From Prochlorococcus sp. AG-409-G20 (GTDB taxonomy: Bacteria; Cyanobacteriota; Cyanobacteriia; PCC-6307; Cyanobiaceae), in assembly GCA_003215775.1 (NCBI GenBank), contig QCJW01000013.1, positions 1 through 48,582 on the forward strand: 48,582 bases of DNA, given 5' to 3'. The notes beneath the pieces are model-generated. The model ran no database searches and was not told the DNA's origin. It saw nothing but the letters and a program-made list of their open reading frames with translations. The number at the start of each line of letters is the position of its first letter. Within the stretch, counting starts at the first letter, position 1. The position numbers and the translations under genes are program-made. Shown one piece after another: positions 34,264 through 45,314 of this stretch.

Positions 34264-35787
34264 TTATGGTCTGCGCCAAAGAAGGTGATCTTTGGCAAGG
34301 AGTGCATCAGCAGCTTCAGGTCCCCATGTTCTTGATTCATAAGGATATATAGGTAAGTCCCTTGGATTGTTTTCAATAATCTGAAGTAAAGGTGTATAAA
34401 GCTTCCATGCTGCCTCTACTTCATCACTTCTTGTGAAAAGTGTTGGGTCGCCAAGCATTGCATCTGCCAAAAGCCTTACATAACCCTCATCAGAAGGTTC
34501 TCCAAAGGATTGATCATAGGAAAAGTTCATTTCTACAGGTCTGCTTTTCATGCCAGAGCCTGGAGACTTAACTTCAAATTTAAAAATTGCACCTTCATTA
34601 GGTTGAATTCTCAAGATAAGTTGGTTAGAGGTTGGAGTGCCTCCTGCGGTGTCAAAAAGATGTACAGGTGCTTCTCTAAATGTCAGCACAACTTCACTTA
34701 ATCTTTTGGCTAGTCTTTTGCCAGTCCTAATGTAAAAAGGCACTCCTTGCCAACGCCAATTCTCAATAAAAACTTTCATTGCTACATATGTTTCTGTTGA
34801 GGAATTAGGACTTACTCCAGGTTCTTCTCTGTAACCAATTAGTGGGTGAGATTGGCTACCGCCTCCTGCATATTGCCCCCTTATACAGCATTTCCAGGGT
34901 TCTATTTCGTTTGCCAATCGAGATGATTTAAGCACTTTTGCCTTTTCATTTCTTATTGCTTCAGGATCAAAGTGGCCAGGAGGTTCCATTGCCGTAATTG
35001 CAAGCATTTGAGTTAAGTGATTTTGGACCATATCTCTCAATGCACCTGATGATTCGTAGTATCCTGCTCGGTCTTCAACTCCTACAGTTTCTGCAGCAGT
35101 TATCTGAACACTTGAAATAAAATTTCTGTTCCATATTGGTTCGAAAATTGTATTTGCAAATCTAAGCACAAGAATATTTTGTACTGTTTCTTTTCCTAAG
35201 TAATGATCAATCCTAAATATCTGACTCTCTTTTGCACAATTTTGAACTATTTGATTTAAATTCTGAGCACTTCTAAAATCTCTTCCGAAAGGTTTTTCAA
35301 TTACTACTCTGCTCCGCTTAGGATCTTTTAAAAGGCCTGCATTAGAAAGAGCTTTGCATCCACCAGCGTAGAACTTAGGGGATACAGATAGATAAAATGT
35401 TCGATTATTATGCGTAGCTCGTATTTTATCAATTTCTTCTAATCGTTTACTCAGACTTACTAAGTCTTCTTGCTTCTGAAGATCGACGGGCTCATAAAAA
35501 AGACATTGGACAAAGTGTTCCCATGTTGTTGGATCTTCTTGTATTACTTCTTTTAATGAGTTTTGCATCTTTTGACGGAAGTCTTCATCTGACCAAGGTC
35601 TTCTTGCGCATCCGAGAATTGCAAATTCACTAGGTAGTCTTCTTTGCTTGAAGAGCTCAAAAAGTGCAGGAACTAACTTTCTATGAGTTAGATCCCCACT
35701 GGCTCCAAATATCACAAGACATTGAGGGGAAATCACCCGTTCTTGTCTTAGTCCAATTCTTAGAGGATTTGTGATTGCCTTACTCAT
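34264..35787 (-). CDS. zwf: Glucose-6-phosphate 1-dehydrogenase
   Basis: Zwf oxidises glucose-6-phosphate to 6-phosphogluconolactone, feeding NADPH to night metabolism. Counting from the ATG at 35787 (507 aa; a frame-open ATG is at 35826), the NADP motif is FGASGDLTHRKL. The catalytic signature is RIDHYLGKETVQN, and the substrate/structural segment VIEKPFGRDFRSA is intact. The first ATG would add 13 residues atypical of the family. The gene heads the zwf-opcA-cobB unit and is separated from petH by a 195-bp gap that holds a hairpin. Confidence 0.96.
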   Translation of the reverse strand: MSKAITNPLRIGLRQERVISPQCLVIFGASGDLTHRKLVPALFELFKQRRLPSEFAILGCARRPWSDEDFRQKMQNSLKEVIQEDPTTWEHFVQCLFYEPVDLQKQEDLVSLSKRLEEIDKIRATHNNRTFYLSVSPKFYAGGCKALSNAGLLKDPKRSRVVIEKPFGRDFRSAQNLNQIVQNCAKESQIFRIDHYLGKETVQNILVLRFANTIFEPIWNRNFISSVQITAAETVGVEDRAGYYESSGALRDMVQNHLTQMLAITAMEPPGHFDPEAIRNEKAKVLKSSRLANEIEPWKCCIRGQYAGGGSQSHPLIGYREEPGVSPNSSTETYVAMKVFIENWRWQGVPFYIRTGKRLAKRLSEVVLTFREAPVHLFDTAGGTPTSNQLILRIQPNEGAIFKFEVKSPGSGMKSRPVEMNFSYDQSFGEPSDEGYVRLLADAMLGDPTLFTRSDEVEAAWKLYTPLLQIIENNPRDLPIYPYESRTWGPEAADALLAKDHLLWRRP

Positions 35788-35924
35788 AGAAGATGTTCTT
35801 AGATGATTTTTATATGACCAACTCATAAATTCAAGTTGTTTTTAGCTAATACGCCACTATTTGTTGTCGGATGCCCAAAATTAGTTTAGTAATTAGCATT
35901 TATTATTTACTCCTTTGATAATTT

Positions 35925-35958
35925 AAGCACACTTGCTAATAGAGATAGAAGCGTGCTT
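35925..35958 (-). terminator. Strong inverted repeat downstream of petH
   Basis: AAGCAC(A/G)CTT arms of 10 bp pair with one G.T wobble around a 14-nt loop, 25 bp after the petH stop. On the minus strand the stem is followed by AAATTATC rather than a T-run, so it may be a 3' stabiliser or a factor-dependent terminator insulating zwf from petH. Confidence 0.45.
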
Positions 35959-35982
35959 TTAACTAATTACTTATGAAATTAT

Positions 35983-37469
<1,487 letters not shown>

Positions 37470-37542
37470 TACCCCCAAGGGGATTCGAACCCCTGTCGCC
37501 TCCGTGAAAGGGAGGTGTCCTAGGCCTCTAGACGATGGGGGC
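37470..37542 (-). tRNA. trnE: tRNA-Glu (anticodon UUC)
   Basis: The minus strand folds into a complete cloverleaf. The acceptor is GCCCCCA paired with TGGGGGT (with a G1.U72 pair, as in chloroplast tRNA-Glu), discriminator A73 at 37470. The anticodon stem CCTCC/GGAGG encloses the loop CTTTCAC with anticodon TTC, and the T arm is AGGGG-TTCGAAT-CCCCT. The CCA end is not encoded. In cyanobacteria this tRNA also feeds glutamyl-tRNA reductase (HemA) for 5-aminolevulinate and so chlorophyll synthesis. It lies 78 bp downstream of sasA. Confidence 0.97.
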
Positions 37543-37620
37543 GAGGCCGTGATTGCACATGAGTGTGAAATTAATCACATTCGAAAAATACGGGCCAGCC
37601 TTGCCCTCCGTCAAGAAGTC

Positions 37621-38733
37621 TTAGTCCTTCTTTTGACCCCGCCATACAGGAACTGAGAAATAGAAGCATGAACCTTCTCCTGGGTTTGATACAACCCAAA
37701 TTCGACCGCCATGAACTTCAACTATTCGACGACACACAGATAGGCCAACTCCAAACCCAGATGTTTGGGCGGAAGTTTGAGGTAATCGAACGCGGTCTAA
37801 AAAGATACGTTGTTGCTCTTCTTCAGGAATACCAGGTCCATTGTCACAAACACTTACTTCAACCCATTGGTTAGTTCTGTGAAGCATGCTTATTGAGATC
37901 TTTCCACCACTTTCTGTAAATTTAAGAGCATTTTCCATGAGATTTAATAGCACTTGTCTCATTCTTCGTTGATCAGCAAAAACTTCTGGAAGGTCAGAAG
38001 GAATATCAGTGTTAATTCCAATACCTCTCCTTAACCAAAGTTTCTCTAGTTCAAGAATTACTTCTGCGGAAATATTTGCTAAGTCCAATCTTTGTGGATG
38101 AAAGAGAGCTTCCCATCGTGTGCTTCCCACTTCAAGGAGGTCTTTAGAAAGTAATTCCATTTCATCAAGTCTTCTTTTGATGACATCTTGAAATTTTTTG
38201 ATATCAATTTGGCCAAGTTGTTGGCTTTGGACGGCCAAAGCTGCTGCTGTGATTGGGGTTCTTAATTCATGAGCAACCATCCTTAACAACCTTTCTTGAG
38301 ACTCAATGCGATCTATTAGAGTTTCATTCTCTTGTCTTAAAACTAATAATTCATCTTCTAGCTGAAATTCTCGTTGAGTTTGACTGCTATCAAGATTTGA
38401 GGGTCTCAGGCTAAGTCCTAGATTGCTGACCAACCCTTCTTGCTTCCATTTAGGTAACCAACTTCTTAATTGTTGGAAAATTGAACTTCCTGCAAATATT
38501 TGTTTAGGTGCTGGTGAAAGTTTGATTAGAGCTGGTATTGCTATCAATCTATGAAATTCTAGTAATTCTGGGTTTTCACTGGGGTCTGATACTTGCAGCG
38601 TGACTTCGAAACCGCAATCTTCTTTTTCTAGGAACTGAATGAGGGACCTAAGATCACCTCTTAACAGGTGATCACGAGCTGCGACAAGCATGAGATGTAG
38701 CTTTGGCTGCTCACGGTCTTGAACCAAATCCAC
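37621..38733 (-). CDS. sasA: Circadian clock output histidine kinase SasA
   Basis: SasA binds KaiC through an N-terminal KaiB-like thioredoxin-fold domain (residues 12-100, [17 protein letters not shown]...) and autophosphorylates to signal to the regulator RpaA, controlling daily transcription. The HisKA domain has His155 in [12 protein letters not shown]. The ATPase domain has the N box (NLMENALKF), G1 (DNGPGIP) and G2 (GFGVGLSVC). The 370-residue length fits. The start is a GTG. Prochlorococcus is known to lack KaiA, so here SasA would read a simplified KaiBC timer. It reads towards tRNA-Glu. Confidence 0.95.
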   Translation of the reverse strand: MDLVQDREQPKLHLMLVAARDHLLRGDLRSLIQFLEKEDCGFEVTLQVSDPSENPELLEFHRLIAIPALIKLSPAPKQIFAGSSIFQQLRSWLPKWKQEGLVSNLGLSLRPSNLDSSQTQREFQLEDELLVLRQENETLIDRIESQERLLRMVAHELRTPITAAALAVQSQQLGQIDIKKFQDVIKRRLDEMELLSKDLLEVGSTRWEALFHPQRLDLANISAEVILELEKLWLRRGIGINTDIPSDLPEVFADQRRMRQVLLNLMENALKFTESGGKISISMLHRTNQWVEVSVCDNGPGIPEEEQQRIFLDRVRLPQTSAQTSGFGVGLSVCRRIVEVHGGRIWVVSNPGEGSCFYFSVPVWRGQKKD

Positions 38734-39148
38734 TGCCTTTATATCTTTGCAATATCGTTTTATACTTTATTATATTTTGCTCCATTAATCGAGTAGAAAT
38801 TAAAGTATTGAACAATCTGTTGTTTTTTATGTACCTATTTAATTTGATTTGATTTGACTTCAATTTAATACCTGCTGACGAGTTGAATCTCTTTGATTCA
38901 CCTTAGGATTTACTTCTGATAAATATGCTGATTTAGTTTTTGTTAATTGCGGACATGCTTAAAAGCAATTCTCAAATACATGTTGGTCTATATTTGATTA
39001 TATATTTAATGAATAATCGTGTTGCAAGTGTTTGTTTGGCTTGTGGTTTGGTTTGCATTATGAGATTGCAGCTTTTGAAATTATTATCTAAAGGCAAAAT
39101 TTCTAAGCCTTTGATAATTGGTTGTTCTTATGGCTGATTAATGCTGTT
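38734..39148. other. AT-rich divergent intergenic region
   Basis: This 415-bp gap between sasA and the lipoprotein gene should hold both promoters. I see a small inverted repeat TGAATC-TCTTT-GATTCA (38884-38900) and an unlikely 65-codon ORF (38940-39137). No tRNA or other recognisable RNA was found. Confidence 0.5.
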
Positions 39149-39613
39149 ATGATAGGGAATAGTAATTTATTTCTCTTGGTTCAGTCGAAATTCTCATCAG
39201 GTCGATTAGGTCGATCGTTTGCAAGATGGCTTGTTTTAGCTCCAATTGTTTTTTTGTCTCTTACCGCTTGTTCGGAATCCAACAAGAAGTCCAAAGTATT
39301 ACCTGCCACTAAGGAAGATATTTTCTTGTATAGGGGGTTAGGTGCTTCTTACATTTGTAATGCCAGAGCTGCTGGAATAGAGTTTCCTAAGGCTGCTGGA
39401 ATTGCATCAGCAACTTATGTTCAAGTTTTAAATGGAAGACATGGTGGAATTGTTAAATCAGCTGGTAAAGAGAAATTGTCGAACAAGCAGCTTTTCTCTG
39501 GTGCCGAGCTTCAAGTTGTGACCGGAGCGCTTCAATATTGCCCCAAGGATGTCCCTAATGATGTTAGAGAGAGAATTGAAAAGCTGATCAAGAGTCAGAA
39601 TAGTAGTAGTTGA
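39149..39613 (+). CDS. Putative lipoprotein of unknown function
   Basis: From the ATG at 39149 (154 aa; a TTG at 39122 is also open) the protein has a basic n-region (GRLGRSFAR), a hydrophobic core and a good lipobox LTAC at residues 38-41, so Cys41 should be lipidated. The mature part is small and soluble, with two further Cys (one in YICNARAAGI, one in LQYCPKD) that could form a disulfide. The ASYICNARAAGIEFPKAAGIASATYVQVL segment looks conserved-protein-like, but I cannot name the family. It stands alone upstream of pepN with 146 bp between. Confidence 0.7.
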   Translation: MIGNSNLFLLVQSKFSSGRLGRSFARWLVLAPIVFLSLTACSESNKKSKVLPATKEDIFLYRGLGASYICNARAAGIEFPKAAGIASATYVQVLNGRHGGIVKSAGKEKLSNKQLFSGAELQVVTGALQYCPKDVPNDVRERIEKLIKSQNSSS

Positions 39614-39759
39614 GAATATTCATTGATTTGTACTGATATCTTGTAAGTGATTTAAACTTTTTTTAAGTTCCCGTCAATTACCTTTATTAAAAATCAAATT
39701 CAAATCCTTTACTTATATCCTTTTTTGATTAAACTTTATAAGAATTTTGTTAAAGGGGG

Positions 39760-42363
39760 ATGGTACGTCTTTCTGATTACAGACAATATCCTTATTTGAT
39801 TCCAAATATTAACTTAGAGTTTCATATATATGAAGAGTTTGTCAGAGTTGCAAGCTCTATGAGCATTGCAAGTATTTTTGATGATAACCCTCCTCTTATT
39901 CTGGAAGGAATTGATTTAGAGATTGAATCTATAAAAATCAATGCTATTCGACTTAAAGATAGTTCTTATAAATTAGACGATAATAGACTGATTATTTATG
40001 ATATGCCAAATGACCCTTTTAATCTTGAGATTATTAATATAATAAACCCTTATGGGAACACATCACTAGAAGGCCTTTATAATAGTGGCGAGATCCTTGT
40101 TACCCAATGTGAGGCAGAAGGTTTTCGTAGAATTTGTTTTCATCCTGATAGGCCAGATGTTTTAAGTAAGTACAGGGTATTGATAGAAGCTGATGTTGAT
40201 AAATTTCCAGTATTACTATCAAACGGTAATCTTGTTCAATCAAGACTTTTGTCAGAAGATGTTAACCGCCGTAAAGTTGTATGGGAAGACCCTTTCCCTA
40301 AGCCAAGTTATTTATTTGCATTGGTTGCGGGTAAATTAAAACAGGTCAAAGATTCTTATCTTTCTAGCTTGGGTAAAAATATAAAAATTAATTTTTTTGT
40401 TGAGGAAGGTGATGAGGGGTATACCTCCCATGCCATTACTTCTTTAAAGAAAGCAATGGCATGGGACGAGAAATCTTATAATCTAGAATATGATCTAGAT
40501 GAATATAATGTCGTTGCAGTAAGACATTTCAATATGGGAGCTATGGAAAATAAAGGATTAAATATCTTTAATTCAAAGCTTGTACTTTCTGATACTGATA
40601 TATCAACAGATGACGAATTGGAAAGAATCGAAGGTGTTGTAGCTCATGAGTATTTTCATAATTGGACAGGTAATCGCATAACATGTAGAGATTGGTTCCA
40701 GCTTTCTTTGAAGGAGGGATTAACGGTTTTTAGGGATCAATCTTTTACTGCGGATTTGCATTCTTTTGGGATAAAAAGAATTCAAGATGTTTCTCTTCTG
40801 CGAAGGGTTCAGTTTAGAGAAGATTCTGGACCTACATCACATGCAGTAAAGCCTAATGAATATATTTCTATTGATAATTTTTACACAACGACAATATATG
40901 AGAAGGGAGCTGAGTTGGTCCGGATGCTTCAACTATTAGTTGGGAAGAAGCAGTTTTTAGATGGAATTAATAACTATATTAGAAAATATGACGGATCTGC
41001 CGCTACTACAGAAGATTTTGTTTATGCAGTTATTGATGGTGCTTTTGAGTCAAGAGAAGACATAGGCTTTGATATAGATCAGTTTATTCATTGGTATTAC
41101 AATGCTGGAACTCCAAAAGTAGTGATTAATCAGAAGTGGAATCAACAGAAAGGAACTTTAAGTATTGTATGCGAGCAAATTGTTCTGGATGAAAATAAAG
41201 ACGTTTCAACTCCTTTAGTTATACCTATTTTGATGGCAGTTATTGGTAGAGAAGGTATCATAGGAAAAGAGAAACTATTTGTACTAGATAAATTACAAGA
41301 TGAATTTATTTTCCAAGATATAGTAAGTCAAGATTGTCCTCCAACTTTATCGGTTTTTAGAGGTTTTTCAGCACCTGTAAATTGGGATGTCGATAATAAT
41401 TTAGAACAGTTAATACACCTTATTAAATATGATAATGACAGTTTTGTGAGATGGGATTCTTCTCAAAGACTTTTGTCTAAAGTTATACTTTCTCGAACAT
41501 ATACTAATCCTGATATTCTAACTGAACAAAGTTTAATAGAGTCTTTTAGTTACTTGATAAAGACCCTTGGTGATAATCAGCCTGCATTCTTATCATCTTT
41601 AATGAGTTCTCCTGATGTTTCGGAACTGGAAGTTCTTCATGATGAGGCTGATCCAATTGAGCTGAAAAGTTCAATTTTATTTATGAAAAGACTTATTGGT
41701 ACGACGCTAGGACATTCTCTAAAGCAACTAATCAATTCTAATAAGAGATCCTTAGGTGAAAAATGGCCAGAAGGTAAAGGTTTTCGCACCCTTATAGCTT
41801 TTGTTTGGACTGTATGTTCTTTGGCAGATGATCTCGAAATTCGAAAAGATTCATTTAATGCAGTTAAATCAAGTTCGATGACTTTAGCTAGAGCAGGTTT
41901 ATATGCATTGCATAATGTGGATTGTGCAGAAAGAGAACTTGCTCTAAATGCCTTTTATGATAGGTGGAAAAATAAGCCTATTATTCTAGATACTTGGTTT
42001 TCCTTAGAAGCTTCTACTCCAAGAAATGATTCCTTAAAAAGAATTGAGGAGCTTTTATTTCATCCATTATTTGACTTCAAGGCACCGAATGCAATTCGTG
42101 CTGTTTTAGGAGGATTTGTGTCTAATACGGATTGTTTTCATAATCCAGATGGGAGTGGTTATAAGTTTCTAGCGAATCAGATTCTTGATGTTGATAAACG
42201 CAATCCAATTACAGCATCTAGAATAATAAAAGCCTTCAGCAGGTGGAAGCATTATAAACAGCCACAGAAGAATGAAATGTATAAGGTCATTAATTATCTA
42301 GAGAGGTCTAAGTTGTCTTCTAATACTAGTGAAGTTTTAGACCTTATTCTAGAGAAAGATTGA
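39760..42363 (+). CDS. pepN: Aminopeptidase N (M1 zinc metalloprotease)
   Basis: PepN trims N-terminal residues from peptides in the cytoplasm, recycling amino acids. The 867-residue protein follows the E. coli-type layout. The exopeptidase motif GAMEN is at 260-264, zinc ligands His296, His300 and Glu319 lie in HEYFHNWTGN...LKEGLTVFRDQ, and a Tyr in the YEKGAELVRML region stabilises the transition state. The C-terminal helical ARM-like domain is complete. The start ATG is preceded by AAAGGGGG at very short spacing. It converges on prs. Confidence 0.95.
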   Translation: MVRLSDYRQYPYLIPNINLEFHIYEEFVRVASSMSIASIFDDNPPLILEGIDLEIESIKINAIRLKDSSYKLDDNRLIIYDMPNDPFNLEIINIINPYGNTSLEGLYNSGEILVTQCEAEGFRRICFHPDRPDVLSKYRVLIEADVDKFPVLLSNGNLVQSRLLSEDVNRRKVVWEDPFPKPSYLFALVAGKLKQVKDSYLSSLGKNIKINFFVEEGDEGYTSHAITSLKKAMAWDEKSYNLEYDLDEYNVVAVRHFNMGAMENKGLNIFNSKLVLSDTDISTDDELERIEGVVAHEYFHNWTGNRITCRDWFQLSLKEGLTVFRDQSFTADLHSFGIKRIQDVSLLRRVQFREDSGPTSHAVKPNEYISIDNFYTTTIYEKGAELVRMLQLLVGKKQFLDGINNYIRKYDGSAATTEDFVYAVIDGAFESREDIGFDIDQFIHWYYNAGTPKVVINQKWNQQKGTLSIVCEQIVLDENKDVSTPLVIPILMAVIGREGIIGKEKLFVLDKLQDEFIFQDIVSQDCPPTLSVFRGFSAPVNWDVDNNLEQLIHLIKYDNDSFVRWDSSQRLLSKVILSRTYTNPDILTEQSLIESFSYLIKTLGDNQPAFLSSLMSSPDVSELEVLHDEADPIELKSSILFMKRLIGTTLGHSLKQLINSNKRSLGEKWPEGKGFRTLIAFVWTVCSLADDLEIRKDSFNAVKSSSMTLARAGLYALHNVDCAERELALNAFYDRWKNKPIILDTWFSLEASTPRNDSLKRIEELLFHPLFDFKAPNAIRAVLGGFVSNTDCFHNPDGSGYKFLANQILDVDKRNPITASRIIKAFSRWKHYKQPQKNEMYKVINYLERSKLSSNTSEVLDLILEKD

Positions 42364-42411
42364 TTGATTACCATCTCAACCTTATGAATTAAGCTGGTAG
42401 CTATTAGTCGT

Positions 42412-43444
<1,033 letters not shown>

Positions 43445-43543
43445 GGCGGCCGCAGTCAATGTCTGCTGTATTTCAATCGTAATGCTGCGGAGGCCGATCT
43501 CCAATAATCTTGATCAAGTTATGGTCGGAGCAAAATTTGTCAT

Positions 43544-44047
43544 ATGGCTTTTTTAGTTGGCACTGGAGAGCTCCCAAGACTAAAAATGCAAGATGCATCA
43601 ATCTTTATCTCGAAGTATTGGGGAGGTCCTCTTGGCCATTCTTCTTGTGAAGATAGTCCCAGCAAGTCCCTTAGGGATATTGCTAAATCAAAAGGATTGA
43701 TTCTTTTGCATGGAGATGCTGGAAAGCTTCATCCAGAAGGTCTCAGTTGGCTTGAGGCTCTCGGGGCATGGAAGGAGCCAGTAATCTTGCTTGCAATTCC
43801 CTCTCCCAATGGTGATATTCCTGGTACTGCTGCCTCTTATTGTGCTTTAACTCGTTATTTTAGTGTCCCTTTACTCGGAATTGTTCAAATAGGGGGGGTT
43901 TGGGATATCAAGCAAAGAAAAATTGATGGATTGCCTTGGTGTGGATGTATAAAGCCTGAAGATTCTGAGGACCATTATTTAAATAATGGTGAGGGTATAG
44001 TTTATTCATTGCGTACTCGTTTGAGAAGCTTAAGCGAACTTTGTTAG
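43544..44047 (+). CDS. Hypothetical protein, unrecognised family (167 aa)
   Basis: I do not recognise it. It is a soluble 167-residue protein with a Rossmann-like alternation: GLILLHGDAGKLHP, EPVILLAIPSPNGDIPGTAASYCALTRYFSVPLLGIVQIGG, then a Cys pair in WCGCI. No signal peptide or membrane helix is seen. The polar, glycine-rich segments could form a nucleotide or sugar-phosphate pocket, but no motif is decisive. It diverges from prs with about 100 bp between, and its 3' end lies 17 bp from the convergent LCP gene. Confidence 0.65.
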   Translation: MAFLVGTGELPRLKMQDASIFISKYWGGPLGHSSCEDSPSKSLRDIAKSKGLILLHGDAGKLHPEGLSWLEALGAWKEPVILLAIPSPNGDIPGTAASYCALTRYFSVPLLGIVQIGGVWDIKQRKIDGLPWCGCIKPEDSEDHYLNNGEGIVYSLRTRLRSLSELC

Positions 44048-44064
44048 AGGATTAATAACTTAGT

Positions 44065-45033
44065 TTATGGCCAAAATGGTTTTTTAAGAGGTCCTTTTAT
44101 TTTTCGTATTTTACTATTAATCATTTTCGAAACCAGTGGAATATCTTTGAATATCAGCTCTTGTTTTGATATTCCTGAGAATGATCCTAGTTTAAGTAAT
44201 TCACTTTCACTTAAATTTGTTTCGACTAGTTTCAAGAAATCTTCAATAAAGTACCCCTTGTTATATATAGCTTCAGGCTTCTGCAGTTTTATAACAATAC
44301 CTTTAATAACTTCTTCTCTTCTCTTCCTTCTGTTCGTATCATCATATTTATTTTTCTTATGTAAAACTATCTGCTCTGTTTTGATTCCATTAATTTGATG
44401 TTCTCCTGACTTTAAGAAAAAGGAATTTGCTCCCTTCAGAGAATTGACTCTGATACTTTTTTTTACACTAATTTCAATTCCACCTATTTCATTGATGAGT
44501 GTTCTTATGGACTTTGGTTTGAAGATTACAAATCTCGTTGGAATACTCTTGGAAATACCAAGCGAATATCTGATTGATTCTGAAATAAGTGAAGGACCAC
44601 CTATTCTATAAGTCTCAGATAGTGGGATTAATTCTTTTTTGCCAGGGATTTGGGTCGCAAGTTCAATAGGTATTTGAATGATATTTATCGGTTTGTTTCT
44701 TTCTAGCTTCATAAGAATAATACTATTGACTATTGAATTATCAAAATAATTTTTAGTATTGATTGCATCCCCTGCGTTCATCTCTTCTAAATTAATAAAT
44801 AATATTGTTAATGGTTTAATTGACTCGTCTGATTTTGTAGCGTTTATATAATATTTCATATTTCTTGTATTTAATTGTATTTTTGTAGGCCATAGAACTT
44901 GCAACAATGTAGATGTAATCCAAATCCCTGCGATTGCCGCGCCGATCCTATGAAGCGATCTTCCTGGATATTTCCCTAGGATCCCAGTTATTAAATTGTA
45001 TTTAATTTCTTTTCTCTTCTTCGGGTCTGCCAT
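44065..45033 (-). CDS. LytR-CpsA-Psr (LCP) family protein
   Basis: LCP proteins transfer polyprenyl-linked glycopolymers to peptidoglycan in Gram-positives; cyanobacterial members probably attach cell-wall polysaccharides. The 322-residue protein has a cytoplasmic basic N terminus, one membrane helix (about 29-47) and an extracytoplasmic domain. Family features are the TILFINLEEMNAGDA first strand, IPTRFVIFKPKSIRTLINEIGGIEISV and a basic RRKRREEVIKGIV helix for the lipid phosphate. The usual D-R-D start of the domain is weakly conserved. Divergent from malQ. Confidence 0.8.
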   Translation of the reverse strand: MADPKKRKEIKYNLITGILGKYPGRSLHRIGAAIAGIWITSTLLQVLWPTKIQLNTRNMKYYINATKSDESIKPLTILFINLEEMNAGDAINTKNYFDNSIVNSIILMKLERNKPINIIQIPIELATQIPGKKELIPLSETYRIGGPSLISESIRYSLGISKSIPTRFVIFKPKSIRTLINEIGGIEISVKKSIRVNSLKGANSFFLKSGEHQINGIKTEQIVLHKKNKYDDTNRRKRREEVIKGIVIKLQKPEAIYNKGYFIEDFLKLVETNLSESELLKLGSFSGISKQELIFKDIPLVSKMINSKIRKIKGPLKKPFWP

Positions 45034-45156
45034 TTAGTTTATTGAAAATAGCAACTAAGTACTTGAGTAATGTACAAGAAATCAACTGTAATTCAAATCT
45101 TAGCTGTAAAATTTAAATAAATCAGGGTTCGGAGAGATTTTCTAAATTTTAGTTTA

Positions 45157-45181
45157 TAGATCTACACGACTAGTAGATCTA
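45157..45181. promoter_or_regulatory. 9-bp inverted repeat between LCP gene and malQ
   Basis: Perfect arms TAGATCTAC and GTAGATCTA are separated by 7 nt (acgacta), midway in the 281-bp divergent region. There is no T-run after either arm, so an operator or cruciform is more likely than a terminator. No regulator can be named. Confidence 0.45.
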
Positions 45182-45314
45182 AAGCTTAAAGTACTTATTG
45201 TGCAGTTTTCAAGACTTGTATTCCTGTTAAGGATAGTATTGCGTAATACTAAAAATAAATCTCTTTTGGAAAATTTAATTTCTCTTAATTGGTTCAAATC
45301 AAAGATTCTTTATT

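Noticed and set aside
38940-39137. 65-codon ORF upstream of the lipoprotein gene
   Set aside because: Starts at a weak codon without a ribosome-binding site, has a composition unlike a folded protein, and overlaps the frame-open extension of the lipoprotein gene.
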